The notes: generated by a model not told the origin, from the sequence alone. A stretch of 64,000 bases of DNA from Segetibacter sp. (GCA_028288485.1 JAQBNO010000021.1:1-64000), one strand, 5' to 3'; shown: positions 46,713 through 55,579, numbered from the stretch's first letter. Translations and numbers: made by a program.

Positions 46713-48545
46713 TTGAAACATCTTTCATCGCTGAATAAATATTTCTGGAAATATAAATTCCGTTTCGTTGTAGGAATCCTGTTTGTCGCGGCTTCCAATT
46801 ATTTCGCCGTTCTGGCCCCGCAGGTTGCCAGTTATGTCGTTAACCTGGTTCAACAACATCTTCCGGGCGCAAAACAAGTGAGTGAAAGACAATGGAACGA
46901 TCCTCTGGTACAGTGGTTTATTGAGCTCATGGAACCTATGAGAGGTAATTTCGGAACCCTTATAGCAATATGTAGTGTTATAATCTTAGTTCTCGCGTTG
47001 TTAAGAGGGATTCTAATGTTCTTTATGCGGCAAACCATTATCGTTATGAGCCGGCATATTGAATATGACCAGAAGAATGAGATCTTCCAGCACTACCAGT
47101 TGCTCGATACCAACTTTTATAAAACCCACAGTACCGGCGACATGATGAACCGGATAACTGAAGATGTTAGCCGCGTCAGAAGTTACACAGGACCTGCCAT
47201 CATGTACCTCATCAACCTGGTTACATTAATAGCCTTTTGCGTAATTAACATGGTAAGAAAGGATCCGATGTTAACGCTGTATGTATTGGCTCCGCTACCC
47301 ATTCTTGCTGCTACTATTTATATTGCTAACCAGATCATTTACCGCAAAAGTGAAAAAATTCAGTCACTACTTTCCGATTTAACTACCAATGCCCAGGAAA
47401 GTTATTCGGGAATAAGGGTGATTAAATCTTTTGTGCAGGAAAAGGCGATGTTAGGCTTTTTTGCAAAGAACAGCGAGGATTATAAAAAAAATGCAATTGG
47501 TCTTGCTAAAGTTGAATCTGTTTACTTTCCCAGTATGGCATTAGTGATTGGTTTAAGCACATTAGTAACCATTTTAATAGGCGGAATCCAAGCGTTGCAC
47601 GATCCCCTAAAAGTGGGAGTAATTGTTGAATTTGTTATTTATATCAACATGCTTCAATTCCCTGTGAGCGCTATAGGTTGGGTCGCAAGTATGGTACAAC
47701 GTGCCTCAGCGTCGCAAAAAAGATTAAATGAATTTTTGCATACCAAGCCTGTCATTGCAGATAAAGGAGATGAGTTACAGCAGGTAAAAGGAGACATTGT
47801 GTTTGATAAAGTCGATTTTATTTACCCACATACCGGTATACATGCTATTAAAGATTTTTCATTAAAAATCAGGAAAGGTGAAAAAGTGCTAATACTGGGA
47901 AAAACAGGTTCAGGTAAATCAACAATTGCGCAGCTGTTGCTCCGCTTTTACGAGCCGCAGCATGGAAAAATTACCATAGGGGAGAAGCCGATTTCAGCCT
48001 ATGCACTCAAGAGCTTGCGAGAACAGATCAGTTATGTGCCCCAGGATGTTTTTTTGTTCAGCGATACGGTTGCAAACAATATAAGCTTTGGTCTCGACAA
48101 TGGGTTTGTGCAGGAAGAAATAAGTAAGGCGGCGCAACAGGCAAGTGTGGAAAGTGAGATTTTTCAGTTCGCCAAAGGCTACGAAACAATGGTGGGCGAA
48201 AGAGGGGTAACCCTAAGTGGCGGCCAGAAACAAAGACTATCAATTGCGCGAGGCCTTATTAAACAACCCGAAATAGTTGTTTTTGATGATTGCCTCAGCG
48301 CTGTAGATACTGCAACTGAAAACAGGATTATTTCGAATTTATACCAATACCTGCAGGATAAAACCGCCATAATTATTACACACCGCATCTTTACCCTGTT
48401 ACGATTTGATAAAATTGTGATATTGGAAGATGGTAGAATAACCGAACAAGGCACACATGAGTCGTTAATGAGTCAAAACGGATATTATGCCGAACTGTAT
48501 AAAGCGCAAACTATTTCTTCTGATAGCCCTGTAATTGTATCCTGA
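46713..48545 (+). CDS. ABC transporter, fused permease and ATPase (MdlA-like exporter)
   Basis: 610 residues, TTG start. A six-helix exporter domain (about 15-330) is followed by an ATPase: Walker A LGKTGSGKST (near 395-404), signature LSGGQKQRLSIARG and Walker B VVFDDCLSAVD. The residue after the Walker B Asp is Asp526 rather than the catalytic Glu. This matches the MdlA-type half transporters, which often work with a second half transporter; no such partner is adjacent. Substrate undetermined (lipid, peptide or drug). Confidence 0.92.
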   Translation: MKHLSSLNKYFWKYKFRFVVGILFVAASNYFAVLAPQVASYVVNLVQQHLPGAKQVSERQWNDPLVQWFIELMEPMRGNFGTLIAICSVIILVLALLRGILMFFMRQTIIVMSRHIEYDQKNEIFQHYQLLDTNFYKTHSTGDMMNRITEDVSRVRSYTGPAIMYLINLVTLIAFCVINMVRKDPMLTLYVLAPLPILAATIYIANQIIYRKSEKIQSLLSDLTTNAQESYSGIRVIKSFVQEKAMLGFFAKNSEDYKKNAIGLAKVESVYFPSMALVIGLSTLVTILIGGIQALHDPLKVGVIVEFVIYINMLQFPVSAIGWVASMVQRASASQKRLNEFLHTKPVIADKGDELQQVKGDIVFDKVDFIYPHTGIHAIKDFSLKIRKGEKVLILGKTGSGKSTIAQLLLRFYEPQHGKITIGEKPISAYALKSLREQISYVPQDVFLFSDTVANNISFGLDNGFVQEEISKAAQQASVESEIFQFAKGYETMVGERGVTLSGGQKQRLSIARGLIKQPEIVVFDDCLSAVDTATENRIISNLYQYLQDKTAIIITHRIFTLLRFDKIVILEDGRITEQGTHESLMSQNGYYAELYKAQTISSDSPVIVS

Positions 48546-48930
48546 CAGCGGTCGTTGTAATTATTCGTACGGCTGGTATTTGTAGCCCTGGTGCGAACAG
48601 TTATGTTTTTTTAGTACCGGCATCAGTTGGCGCAGGCATCATCGTTGCCCTCCGATACACCGGACCGGTTTGCAGGTAGCTTTCCATCGCCGCGTGGCAG
48701 TTTACCGAGAGTCTGACGAAGGGTCGCAACGACTTCATCTGCAAACAAATGGGTAACGACAGGTTTCATGGGTAATATTTCTAAAATCACGTAAAGTCGT
48801 TATATTACAGAGGTATGCAAATAGTTTAAAAAAAGTTTTCAACTTTTTTTTAAAAATTTTGGCAATTGAAAAGTAATTATATATTTGTGTATCATTCTTT
48901 TTAATGAACTCTTAACAAAAACCAACCACT
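48546..48930. other. intergenic region holding the DUF3276 promoter
   Basis: A fragment of the dispersed-repeat core (CATCGTTG near 48639) and no gene. The -33/-7 promoter of the next gene is at 48858-48887. Confidence 0.6.
48858..48887 (+). promoter_or_regulatory. Bacteroidota promoter of the DUF3276 gene
   Basis: -33 box TTTG (48858-48861), 18-base spacer, -7 box TATATTTG (48880-48887): a near-perfect match to TTTG-N19-TAnnTTTG. Transcription should start near 48893, giving a leader of about 38 bases. Confidence 0.75.
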
Positions 48931-49383
48931 GTGGCGTACGAAAACAACGAACAAAAGATTGAAAGTGTTTACAGCAAAAGAATCCGTGCAGGAAAAAGAA
49001 GAACTTACTTTTTTGATGTGAGGGCAACACGTAGCAATGATTATTTTTTAACCATTACGGAAAGTCGTAAAAGGTTTAACGATAATGGCTACGACAGGCA
49101 TAAAATCTTTTTGTACAAAGAAGATTTTAATAAGTTCACCAAGGCGTTAAATGAAGCGGTTGATTACGTAAAAACCGACTTAATGCCCGATTTCGATTTC
49201 GACGCATTCAACCACGACAATTACGAAGAGAACACCCAGGCTCAGCCAGTTGAAGCGGCCGTTGAAGTTGAAGTTGAAGTTGAAGCAGAACCGGAAGCAA
49301 CCAAGGCAACTCCTGTATTAGACGAAGTAATGGTTTCTGCACCTTCAACCAATCATAGTTCTGAGGAAGTTGATAAATGGTAA
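48931..49383 (+). CDS. DUF3276 protein (PUR-alpha-like nucleic-acid binding)
   Basis: 150 residues, GTG start. Residues about 8-80 form the PUR-like fold (YSKRIRAGKRRTYFFDVRAT, then DYFLTITESRKRFNDNG, DRHKIFLYKEDFNKF). The family is found in Bacteroidota and spirochaetes and binds single-stranded DNA or RNA. The C-terminal third is acidic, including a Val-Glu run encoded by four tandem GTTGAA units (49261-49284), a slippage-prone tract that could vary in length between strains. Confidence 0.9.
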   Translation: MAYENNEQKIESVYSKRIRAGKRRTYFFDVRATRSNDYFLTITESRKRFNDNGYDRHKIFLYKEDFNKFTKALNEAVDYVKTDLMPDFDFDAFNHDNYEENTQAQPVEAAVEVEVEVEAEPEATKATPVLDEVMVSAPSTNHSSEEVDKW

Positions 49384-49434
49384 ATATAGAAGGCAAAACC
49401 AGTTCAATTAATACCAATTTGTTACTTGAACTTT

Positions 49435-49492
49435 AATAATGTAAATAAAAAAGAGCGGCTGATTTTAGCCGCTCTTTTTTATTTACATTATT
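49435..49492. terminator. exceptionally long perfect inverted repeat (terminator)
   Basis: Arms of 26 bases (AATAATGTAAATAAAAAAGA then GCGGCT; the mirror begins AGCCGCTCTTTTTTATTTAC) around a 6-base loop GATTTT. It ends transcription of the DUF3276 gene and is suited to the opposite direction too. Confidence 0.85.
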
Positions 49493-49530
49493 CTTATTTT
49501 CTAAAACTCTGCTTTTACCGAAAATAAAAA

Positions 49531-49558
49531 GACGGACCGGTTTTCAAGCCGATCCGTC
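49531..49558 (-). terminator. terminator of the collagen-like lipoprotein gene
   Basis: Stem GACGGACCGG/CCGATCCGTC with one G-U pair in minus-strand RNA, 8-base loop, and a TTTTTATTT run after it on the minus strand. Confidence 0.75.
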
Positions 49559-49579
49559 TTGTAAAACAAAAGTCTTCAT

Positions 49580-50185
49580 CTAATTCCTTAAACCGAGGTA
49601 TTGTTGTACCTCTTTATAATTACTCCAATTAACAGTTTTTCCATTAATACTACGGGCCGCTCTCGTGCCGCCGGGAATAAGAACGTATCTGTATTGAAAG
49701 GTATTTTTACCATTATCTTTAAACGAGCTAAGGTCGAAATTAGAGATTAAAGTAATTGTTCCGGGTGAGAAGTAAGAGTTTAAGGTTACGTAAGAAGATG
49801 CAAGAAAAAGATCGAAAATGGGAAGGGCTACGATAAACTGGTCGTTAGCTGAATCGCTTCCTATATTCCAGTAAACTTTAATGTCACCTTTGTTTAATAT
49901 AGAATCTACTAATCTGGGAGCAGGAACATCAACTGACCACGCAGAACTATCGGCGTTTGGTTCAAAAGTTACGTTTAACCAGTCTGAATAAATTACATTG
50001 GCACTTCCTGGTGCACCCGGCGCTCCAGGGGTTCCGGCTGTTCCGGCAGCGCCTGCAGCACCTTGTGGACCTGCAGGCCCGGCTGGGCCTGTTGCACCTG
50101 GTGGTCCCTCTTTTGTGCAAGCCGAAAATACCAATGCAAAGGCTAAAGCTAAAATACAAGGAATAGTAAAGAACTTTTGTTTCAT
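49580..50185 (-). CDS. collagen-like lipoprotein
   Basis: A 201-residue lipoprotein (lipobox FSAC, Cys23). Residues 27-62 form twelve Gly-X-Y triplets (GPPGATGPAGPAGPQGAAGA at the start), a short collagen-like stalk that could trimerise. A C-terminal beta-rich domain (about 63-201) follows (NVIYSDWLNVTFEPNADSSA; LIPGGTRAARS; terminal LGLRN). This architecture is common for Bacteroidota surface lipoproteins annotated collagen-like; function unknown. Confidence 0.85.
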   Translation of the reverse strand: MKQKFFTIPCILALAFALVFSACTKEGPPGATGPAGPAGPQGAAGAAGTAGTPGAPGAPGSANVIYSDWLNVTFEPNADSSAWSVDVPAPRLVDSILNKGDIKVYWNIGSDSANDQFIVALPIFDLFLASSYVTLNSYFSPGTITLISNFDLSSFKDNGKNTFQYRYVLIPGGTRAARSINGKTVNWSNYKEVQQYLGLRN

Positions 50186-50544
50186 GAGCGTTGATTTAAA
50201 TATTAAAAATTTGGTTAGCTAAATTCTAATTTCCACCAATTATTGTAACGAAAGCAACATAAAAATCTTAGAATTATAGAAAAATACTACTCAACTTGTA
50301 CAATAACTTACTGTTTTAAAGATAGTAAAATTTTTAAAGTAACATAAAATATAAACGGATAATAGAACAAATTAATCGATAACCAGCCTTTGCCTTGCTT
50401 CTGCTAAAAGCTGGAAAGGATCGGAGACGACTTTCTAAATAGGCTGGCGTGGCGCAGCTTCACTATGAGGCCCGAAAAATACATATTAGTCGTAGGAGGA
50501 TATTTAACTTAAAAAGGAGACAAAGTGGTTATGCTACAGGTTAA
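50186..50544. other. gene-free stretch
   Basis: AT-rich, presumably with the promoter of the collagen-like gene near 50186-50260. No gene or repeat found. Confidence 0.4.
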
Positions 50545-51864
50545 CTATAGTTTACTCTTTTTTAAAAACCTTGTATTTAAAAGAATGGATGATGCGGTTA
50601 ATCCTGTTACAAATCCCAGCCAAATTCCTGGTGCTCCCATGTTTAACTTAAACGACAGGATATAACCAACAGGTATGCCAATAAGCCAGTATGCAATAGC
50701 AACAAATATTGTAGGAACTTTTACATCTTTTATACCTCGAAGCAATCCAACTCCAATTGCCTGGGTAGCATCCGAGATCTGAAAAATTGCAGCAAATACA
50801 AGCAGGGCAGAAGCAACCGCAGCAACTTCAGCATTATTGGTAAATAACAACGGTAAATATCTTTTGAATATAACAAATAGAATGGCACACACGGTACCAT
50901 ATGCCAGTCCTCCCAAAATTGTACTTATTCCTATCTTTCTTAGCAGCGTTAATTCATTTCGCCCATAAGCGTTTGCAATCCTGATAGATCCACCCATTGA
51001 TAAACCTAATGCCGCTACAAAGGTGGCTGAGGCAAGGTTAAGTGCGATTTGGTGTGCCGCTTGTGAAGTTGCTCCTAACCAGCCTATCATAATTCCGGAT
51101 ACTGCAAAAGCTGCTACTTCCATTCCGTACTGCAGGCTTGTTGGTACCCCTATGTGCATTAATTCTTTCCAGGTATTACTGTTTATTTTCCAGGCTTTTT
51201 TTCGCAGCCGGATATATGGAGCAAAAACCCTGTGCCGCCAAACAATAAGTATTAAGGCTACAGCAATAATGATTCGTGTTATTAGCGTACCAACACCAGC
51301 GCCAACTAACTCCATTCGTGGAAATCCAAACCTTCCATAAATAAAAATCCAGTTTAAAATGGCATTGATAGGTAACGATATTAATGACAACAGCATAGCC
51401 GTTTTCGTAAATTCCAGCCCGTCGCAAAAATGTTTTACTGCCGAAAACATAAGCATGGGGATAAGCGACCAGGCTATTAATTCATAGAAAGGGGCGGCAA
51501 ACGTAGCAACTTCAATATCCTGGCCCAGGTGAAATAAGATATTTTGACCGCAGACAAGTATTACTGAAAGCAGTACGGCGACTACTGTAGTCAACATGAA
51601 ACCATTGAATAAAATGTTGGAAGCTTTAAAAGTGTTATTTCTGCCATTTGCAATGGCAGCTAAAGGTGAAATGGCAATAGATAGTCCTGTACCCATAATC
51701 TGCGGAATTACTATTACGTTTAATGCAAGCGATGAGGCAGCTAATTGCCGGTAATCTACAGCTCCTATCATAGCACTGTCAATCAATCCCAGTCCGATTT
51801 GCGAAATGTTGCTGATGATGATAGGAAGGGCGATTCTAAGAGTGCTCGAAAGTTCTTTAAACAT
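50545..51864 (-). CDS. MATE family efflux transporter
   Basis: 439 residues from the ATG at 51864 (MFKELSSTLRIALPIIISN). Twelve transmembrane helices in two MATE repeats; typical blocks are GLGLIDSAMIGAVDYRQLAA in the first bundle and GVPTSLQYGMEVAAF in the second. Probably a Na+ or H+ coupled exporter of cationic drugs or metabolites. The in-frame start at 51900 would read through its promoter, so it is rejected. Confidence 0.92.
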   Translation of the reverse strand: MFKELSSTLRIALPIIISNISQIGLGLIDSAMIGAVDYRQLAASSLALNVIVIPQIMGTGLSIAISPLAAIANGRNNTFKASNILFNGFMLTTVVAVLLSVILVCGQNILFHLGQDIEVATFAAPFYELIAWSLIPMLMFSAVKHFCDGLEFTKTAMLLSLISLPINAILNWIFIYGRFGFPRMELVGAGVGTLITRIIIAVALILIVWRHRVFAPYIRLRKKAWKINSNTWKELMHIGVPTSLQYGMEVAAFAVSGIMIGWLGATSQAAHQIALNLASATFVAALGLSMGGSIRIANAYGRNELTLLRKIGISTILGGLAYGTVCAILFVIFKRYLPLLFTNNAEVAAVASALLVFAAIFQISDATQAIGVGLLRGIKDVKVPTIFVAIAYWLIGIPVGYILSFKLNMGAPGIWLGFVTGLTASSILLNTRFLKKSKL

Positions 51865-51871
51865 GGGGGCG

Positions 51872-51900
51872 CAAAAGTAATGTTTCCCTTGAAAAAACAA
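51872..51900 (-). promoter_or_regulatory. Bacteroidota promoter of the MATE gene
   Basis: On the minus strand, TTG (51898-51900), an 18-base spacer, and TACTTTTG (51872-51879). The -7 box ends seven bases before the ATG, so the leader is almost absent. Confidence 0.65.
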
Positions 51901-52092
51901 TTAGCTTCAGATGAATAGGTAGGACTACTTTAACCTGAATTTTAAGAGGCCGCTATATCGAAAAATGGATGATTTTGAACGATGCATAATAGAGAGTTGC
52001 GGTGGCAGTGAGTGAACATACATCGAGACCAGTGAATCCTGACGGGCAACAATGTTCAATAACATACAAAGACGGTTACAAAAAAAAGAAAC

Positions 52093-53250
52093 TTATTCTT
52101 CTTCTTTACTTCCCCATATCCATTCAACTATTTGTTTCGCATTTGTTTCATTGTCGAACATCTCATCGAGTAATTGATGGCGGAGCACCACATCTTCAAC
52201 GTCCAATGGCTGCTCATATAATTTGGCGATAATTTCCTTAAAATCATTCGCGCCCGAAGCAATATAGCAAGCTTTTTCAAGACCACTACCTTCAACAGTT
52301 TGTTCATTAACCAGGCAATGCCGGCCATTAAATAAAGCGTTGATCAGCTTCAGTTTTATGCCTGTTGCATTATACGACGGAATAATATTTACATGTGCCT
52401 TTGCAATCAGGTCCTGCATCTCCTTTTCGCCGGGGTTTGCTATCAGGCAAGCAGTGTTGCTTTTGCTAAGTAAATTACTTAAGTGCTTTGAAGGATTTTT
52501 TCCGGCAATTACAAATGGAATTTGCATGTCGTTGAAAATATTTTGAACCAGCCATACCGCGGCTTTTTCATTTTCTGCCACACTCAAATCCCCGTGGTAC
52601 AGGCAAAAGCAACCTTTTCCCGTGATCTCACCTACCTTCCATTGCGGGATAAATAATGGCAAAAACTGCACGCTGGTGCAACCGAGTTCTTTGTAAGTCT
52701 CCGCATCTTTTTTAGTCACACTCCAAAAAACAGCCCTCTTTGCTATCTTAGATTCGTAGCGTTTCAAAATTTTACTTTCCCATAAAAAATATAGCTTTTT
52801 TAAAAGCGAAGAAGTATTCTCGTATAAATAGTGGTAATAAACATGTTCTACATTATGAAGCCGTACATAACATTTCCGCTCGTTAAACCTTTTGTCATTC
52901 AATAAATACGTACAGTGAACGCCTTCCATTAAAATGGGATAATTATCCTCAGCAAGCCTGCTTAACAATTTTTTGTTTTTCCTGCTGCTGACAATGAACG
53001 GGTATTTGATAGAAACGGCTGTAATGCTTTTTTCCCTTTTGTAATAATTCACTTCCTGGCAAAAACGGTTAAGCATTGGCTGCTCGCCTCTGCCGTAATC
53101 GAAACAATGAAGACAAATTTTTACGCCTCGTTGCTGTAGTGCTGCCAATTTGTAAAACAGGTCAAACACACCGCCATAATCAACAGGGTAGGGAACGTTC
53201 AGACATATTATATGGAGGTGTTTATTCAAATTGTTTTCTTCTGTAGCCAT
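52093..53250 (-). CDS. glycosyltransferase, GT4-like
   Basis: 385 residues from the ATG at 53250 (MATEENNLNKHLHIICLNVP). The first domain begins with a Rossmann-type strand (HIICLNVPYPVDYGGVFDLF). The C-terminal domain has the donor-binding pattern CLYHGDLSVAENEKAAVWLV, IPFVIAGKNPSKH and IIPSYNATGIKLKLINALF, which fits a retaining GT4-fold transferase. The open frame extends upstream to 53304 only because it reads through a dispersed repeat copy at 53269-53292. It is the last of three linked glycosyltransferase genes. Confidence 0.82.
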   Translation of the reverse strand: MATEENNLNKHLHIICLNVPYPVDYGGVFDLFYKLAALQQRGVKICLHCFDYGRGEQPMLNRFCQEVNYYKREKSITAVSIKYPFIVSSRKNKKLLSRLAEDNYPILMEGVHCTYLLNDKRFNERKCYVRLHNVEHVYYHYLYENTSSLLKKLYFLWESKILKRYESKIAKRAVFWSVTKKDAETYKELGCTSVQFLPLFIPQWKVGEITGKGCFCLYHGDLSVAENEKAAVWLVQNIFNDMQIPFVIAGKNPSKHLSNLLSKSNTACLIANPGEKEMQDLIAKAHVNIIPSYNATGIKLKLINALFNGRHCLVNEQTVEGSGLEKACYIASGANDFKEIIAKLYEQPLDVEDVVLRHQLLDEMFDNETNAKQIVEWIWGSKEEE

Positions 53251-53268
53251 CATTAGTTCTCTTATTAA

Positions 53269-53292
53269 CATCGTTGCGTCGCACACTTGTAC
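53269..53292 (+). repeat. dispersed intergenic repeat, class I copy
   Basis: CATCGTTGCGTCGCACAC then TTGTAC. It lies 19 bases upstream of the start of the glycosyltransferase gene and gives that gene an artificial open extension. It faces 55376-55399 across two glycosyltransferase genes. Confidence 0.9.
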
Positions 53293-53409
53293 GCATGAAT
53301 ACACCTTCTGCCGACAAAAGACGACCGGGGCGAAATTATTCTTACGCAGCCTGTGGGTTTAACTATTTGCTTTTCCGCATGGGTTCTTTGCCCATTCACT
53401 ATTGCCTAT

Positions 53410-54501
53410 TCACCTTTCGAAAACCTTCTGATAAAACTCAATCAATACCTTTTCCTCAGCCTCCCAGTTCAATTCTTCACGCGCCTTAAGGCAGTTTTGC
53501 TGAAGGTTGCTATAATAAACGTTATTAGAGAGAAGATTGTTTAAAGCAGCGGCAATAGTGTCAGCGTTGGTATTATTAATAAGACAGGCAATGTTATACT
53601 TTTCATTCACGGCTGCATATTGCGGGTAGTTTACGCACACCTGCGGAACTCCAGCCATTATGTAATCGAAAAAGCGATTTGCAAGCGATTGGTATTGATT
53701 CAGCCCCGTATCTTCAAATAACATAACGGCAGCATAGGCGGAAGGAGTGATCGTGCGAAGTTCGCGTGGAGGCACCATTCCTCTTAATTCTACTTTGTCT
53801 TCAACCGCGTGTTGTTTTATAAGCTTTTTGGTATTTTCAAAAAAGTTGCCATCACCACAAATCACCAGCTTTGCATAAACGTGCTTCATTGCAGGTATCA
53901 GCGTTTCAAAACTTCGGCCTTCGTTTACAGCTCCCTGGTAAATGATAAAAGGTTCTTTTGAAGGATAAGGTTGCAAACGTTCAAGCCTGGGAAGGTTTCT
54001 TACAATAGCATAATCGACGGCATATCTTTTCCTTAACACATTGCGAATAAAATCATTTACGGTATAACCATTTTTGAATTTTGGAACAGCAAATTGCTCC
54101 ACTTTCATCCACAATTTGTAGATAGGTGCACGCGTTACAATTTCCTTTTGTTCAGTAAACAATTCATGTGCATCATACACTCTTTTTTTTCTACGAATTA
54201 CTGATGCAAAATAATTAGGCAAAATTGTATCAAGGTCAATAGCACAATAACATTGTGTAGAAACAAAAAGCAGGTAAAACAATAACCGCAGGTTATATTC
54301 CAGGTACATTAATTTACCCTTCTGAAAATAACACGGCAACCGTTTCTGTTTATAGATCTCATCTTTTAAAGGAATAGAACGTTGTAGCTTTCTGCCGATT
54401 AATAAAACCCCATATCCTGCATTTGCTAATGATGAGCAAATTCGCTGCATTCGCTGATCGTAAGTAAGGTCATTAGTAACCGTAAAGGTTATACGTTTCA
54501 A
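53410..54501 (-). CDS. glycosyltransferase, GT4-like
   Basis: 363 residues with a TTG start (MKRITFTVTNDLTYDQRMQR). The N-terminal domain has a YDAHELF signature (SDP-type sugar transferases read 'D-x-H-E'). The C-terminal domain contains FIIYQGAVNEGRSFETLIPA, AKLVICGDGNFFEN and ANRFFDYIMAGVPQV with the usual Glu-less variant of the E-x7-E motif. The role is likely in surface polysaccharide or lipid glycosylation. A -7 box lies 17 bases upstream. Confidence 0.85.
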   Translation of the reverse strand: MKRITFTVTNDLTYDQRMQRICSSLANAGYGVLLIGRKLQRSIPLKDEIYKQKRLPCYFQKGKLMYLEYNLRLLFYLLFVSTQCYCAIDLDTILPNYFASVIRRKKRVYDAHELFTEQKEIVTRAPIYKLWMKVEQFAVPKFKNGYTVNDFIRNVLRKRYAVDYAIVRNLPRLERLQPYPSKEPFIIYQGAVNEGRSFETLIPAMKHVYAKLVICGDGNFFENTKKLIKQHAVEDKVELRGMVPPRELRTITPSAYAAVMLFEDTGLNQYQSLANRFFDYIMAGVPQVCVNYPQYAAVNEKYNIACLINNTNADTIAAALNNLLSNNVYYSNLQQNCLKAREELNWEAEEKVLIEFYQKVFER

Positions 54502-54518
54502 ATCTTTCGGGTTGTGAG

Positions 54519-54526
54519 CAAATATA
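54519..54526 (-). promoter_or_regulatory. Bacteroidota -7 box of the GT4 gene
   Basis: TATATTTG on the minus strand, 17 bases before the TTG start of the glycosyltransferase at 54501. Confidence 0.5.
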
Positions 54527-54574
54527 ACATCCGCATCTGTTTATTTATTTTTCGTCTCTAACCTCCAATCATAT

Positions 54575-55282
54575 TTAAACTTTCCCCTTCCTTATCCACT
54601 TCCTGTATAAGCTCACCAATTTCTGCTGCGGAACTCCAAGTTTATATAACAGGTATATTATAAAGAAGATACTTTGCAGTTTTACGTACCCATTTTCCCT
54701 GTATTTTCTGTCCGAAGTGCGAACCGCAAATGGTAATACTTTAAAGCGAAAGTTTTTACTAATTCGTGTAATAATATTTTGGTCCTCAAGAACAATATGC
54801 TTTTCATCAAAACCGCCTACTGATTGAAAAACTTCTTTTTTTACAAACAGGCTCTGGTCGCCAAAACGAATGGCGTTGATATTGAACCGTGTAACCCAGG
54901 CATTTAGTTTAAGAAACAGGCTTTTTGTCTCAAATTGTAATCTGAAACATCCTGCATCAGTTCCATTGCCAATTGCATTTGAAATTGCGCCCCATGCACC
55001 GGCGGGGGGCAAAGTATCGGCGTGCAAAAAATACAAGACATTTCCGTTAGCTGTTTTTGCGGCCGTGTTCATTTGTACCGCCCTTCCTTTAAGACTTTTC
55101 ACAATAGTAACTCCAAAAATCTCAGCAATTTTAATAGAATTATCGGTGCTTCCGCCGTCAGTTACGATTATCTCATGCAACGATTCTCTATACGGCATTT
55201 TTTGTAAGTAAGGAATAAGAGTAAGTAACTGCTCTGCTTCGTTTATTACAGGAATGATGACACTTATAGAGATAACGGGCAT
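54575..55282 (-). CDS. GT2-family glycosyltransferase (TIGR04283-like)
   Basis: 235 residues, GT-A fold. The donor site is ISVIIPVINEAEQL, the nucleotide and metal motifs are GGSTDNS and FLHADTLPP, and the later RFGDQSLFV plus GGFDEKHIVLEDQNIITRIS blocks are those of the TIGR04283 group, which some databases tie to arsenosugar synthesis. No arsenic methyltransferase is near, so the arsenic link is not supported here. A C-terminal hydrophobic helix (LQSIFFIIYLLYKLG) suggests membrane association. Confidence 0.88.
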   Translation of the reverse strand: MPVISISVIIPVINEAEQLLTLIPYLQKMPYRESLHEIIVTDGGSTDNSIKIAEIFGVTIVKSLKGRAVQMNTAAKTANGNVLYFLHADTLPPAGAWGAISNAIGNGTDAGCFRLQFETKSLFLKLNAWVTRFNINAIRFGDQSLFVKKEVFQSVGGFDEKHIVLEDQNIITRISKNFRFKVLPFAVRTSDRKYRENGYVKLQSIFFIIYLLYKLGVPQQKLVSLYRKWIRKGKV

Positions 55283-55375
55283 AGGAGCAATTGCTGGATT
55301 TATATTGGTATAAGGTGAAGAGATTAGTACAAATTAAAAGCGACCACAATATTGCAAGCTACAGTTAAGTTTGCC

Positions 55376-55399
55376 GTACAAGTGAGTGACACAACGATG
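55376..55399 (-). repeat. dispersed intergenic repeat, class I copy
   Basis: GTACAAGTGAGTGACAC then AACGATG, in the divergent region between the GT2 gene and rpsO. Identical to the 23299 core. Confidence 0.9.
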
Positions 55400-55497
55400 A
55401 TGCCATGAAAAACCGTCGCCGGAAACATAAAAAAAGTATAAAAGTGGGGGAACATAACCCCTATTTTAGGCGACTATGCTAAAATTTATTTTTATAA

Positions 55498-55529
55498 TTT
55501 CGGCTTTTTGTAATATTATGCTACTTTTG
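55498..55529 (+). promoter_or_regulatory. Bacteroidota promoter of rpsO
   Basis: -33 region TTTC (55498-55501), 20-base spacer, and -7 box TACTTTTG (55522-55529). The predicted 5' leader is about 45 bases. Confidence 0.6.
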
Positions 55530-55579
55530 CACCCATTATAAGAAAATTTAAAAATTGGTGTCTATTTAAACAATTCGAG

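Noticed and set aside
54575-55282. Arsenosugar biosynthesis locus
   Set aside because: Only the TIGR04283-like glycosyltransferase is present. No ArsM-type methyltransferase or arsenic resistance gene is nearby.
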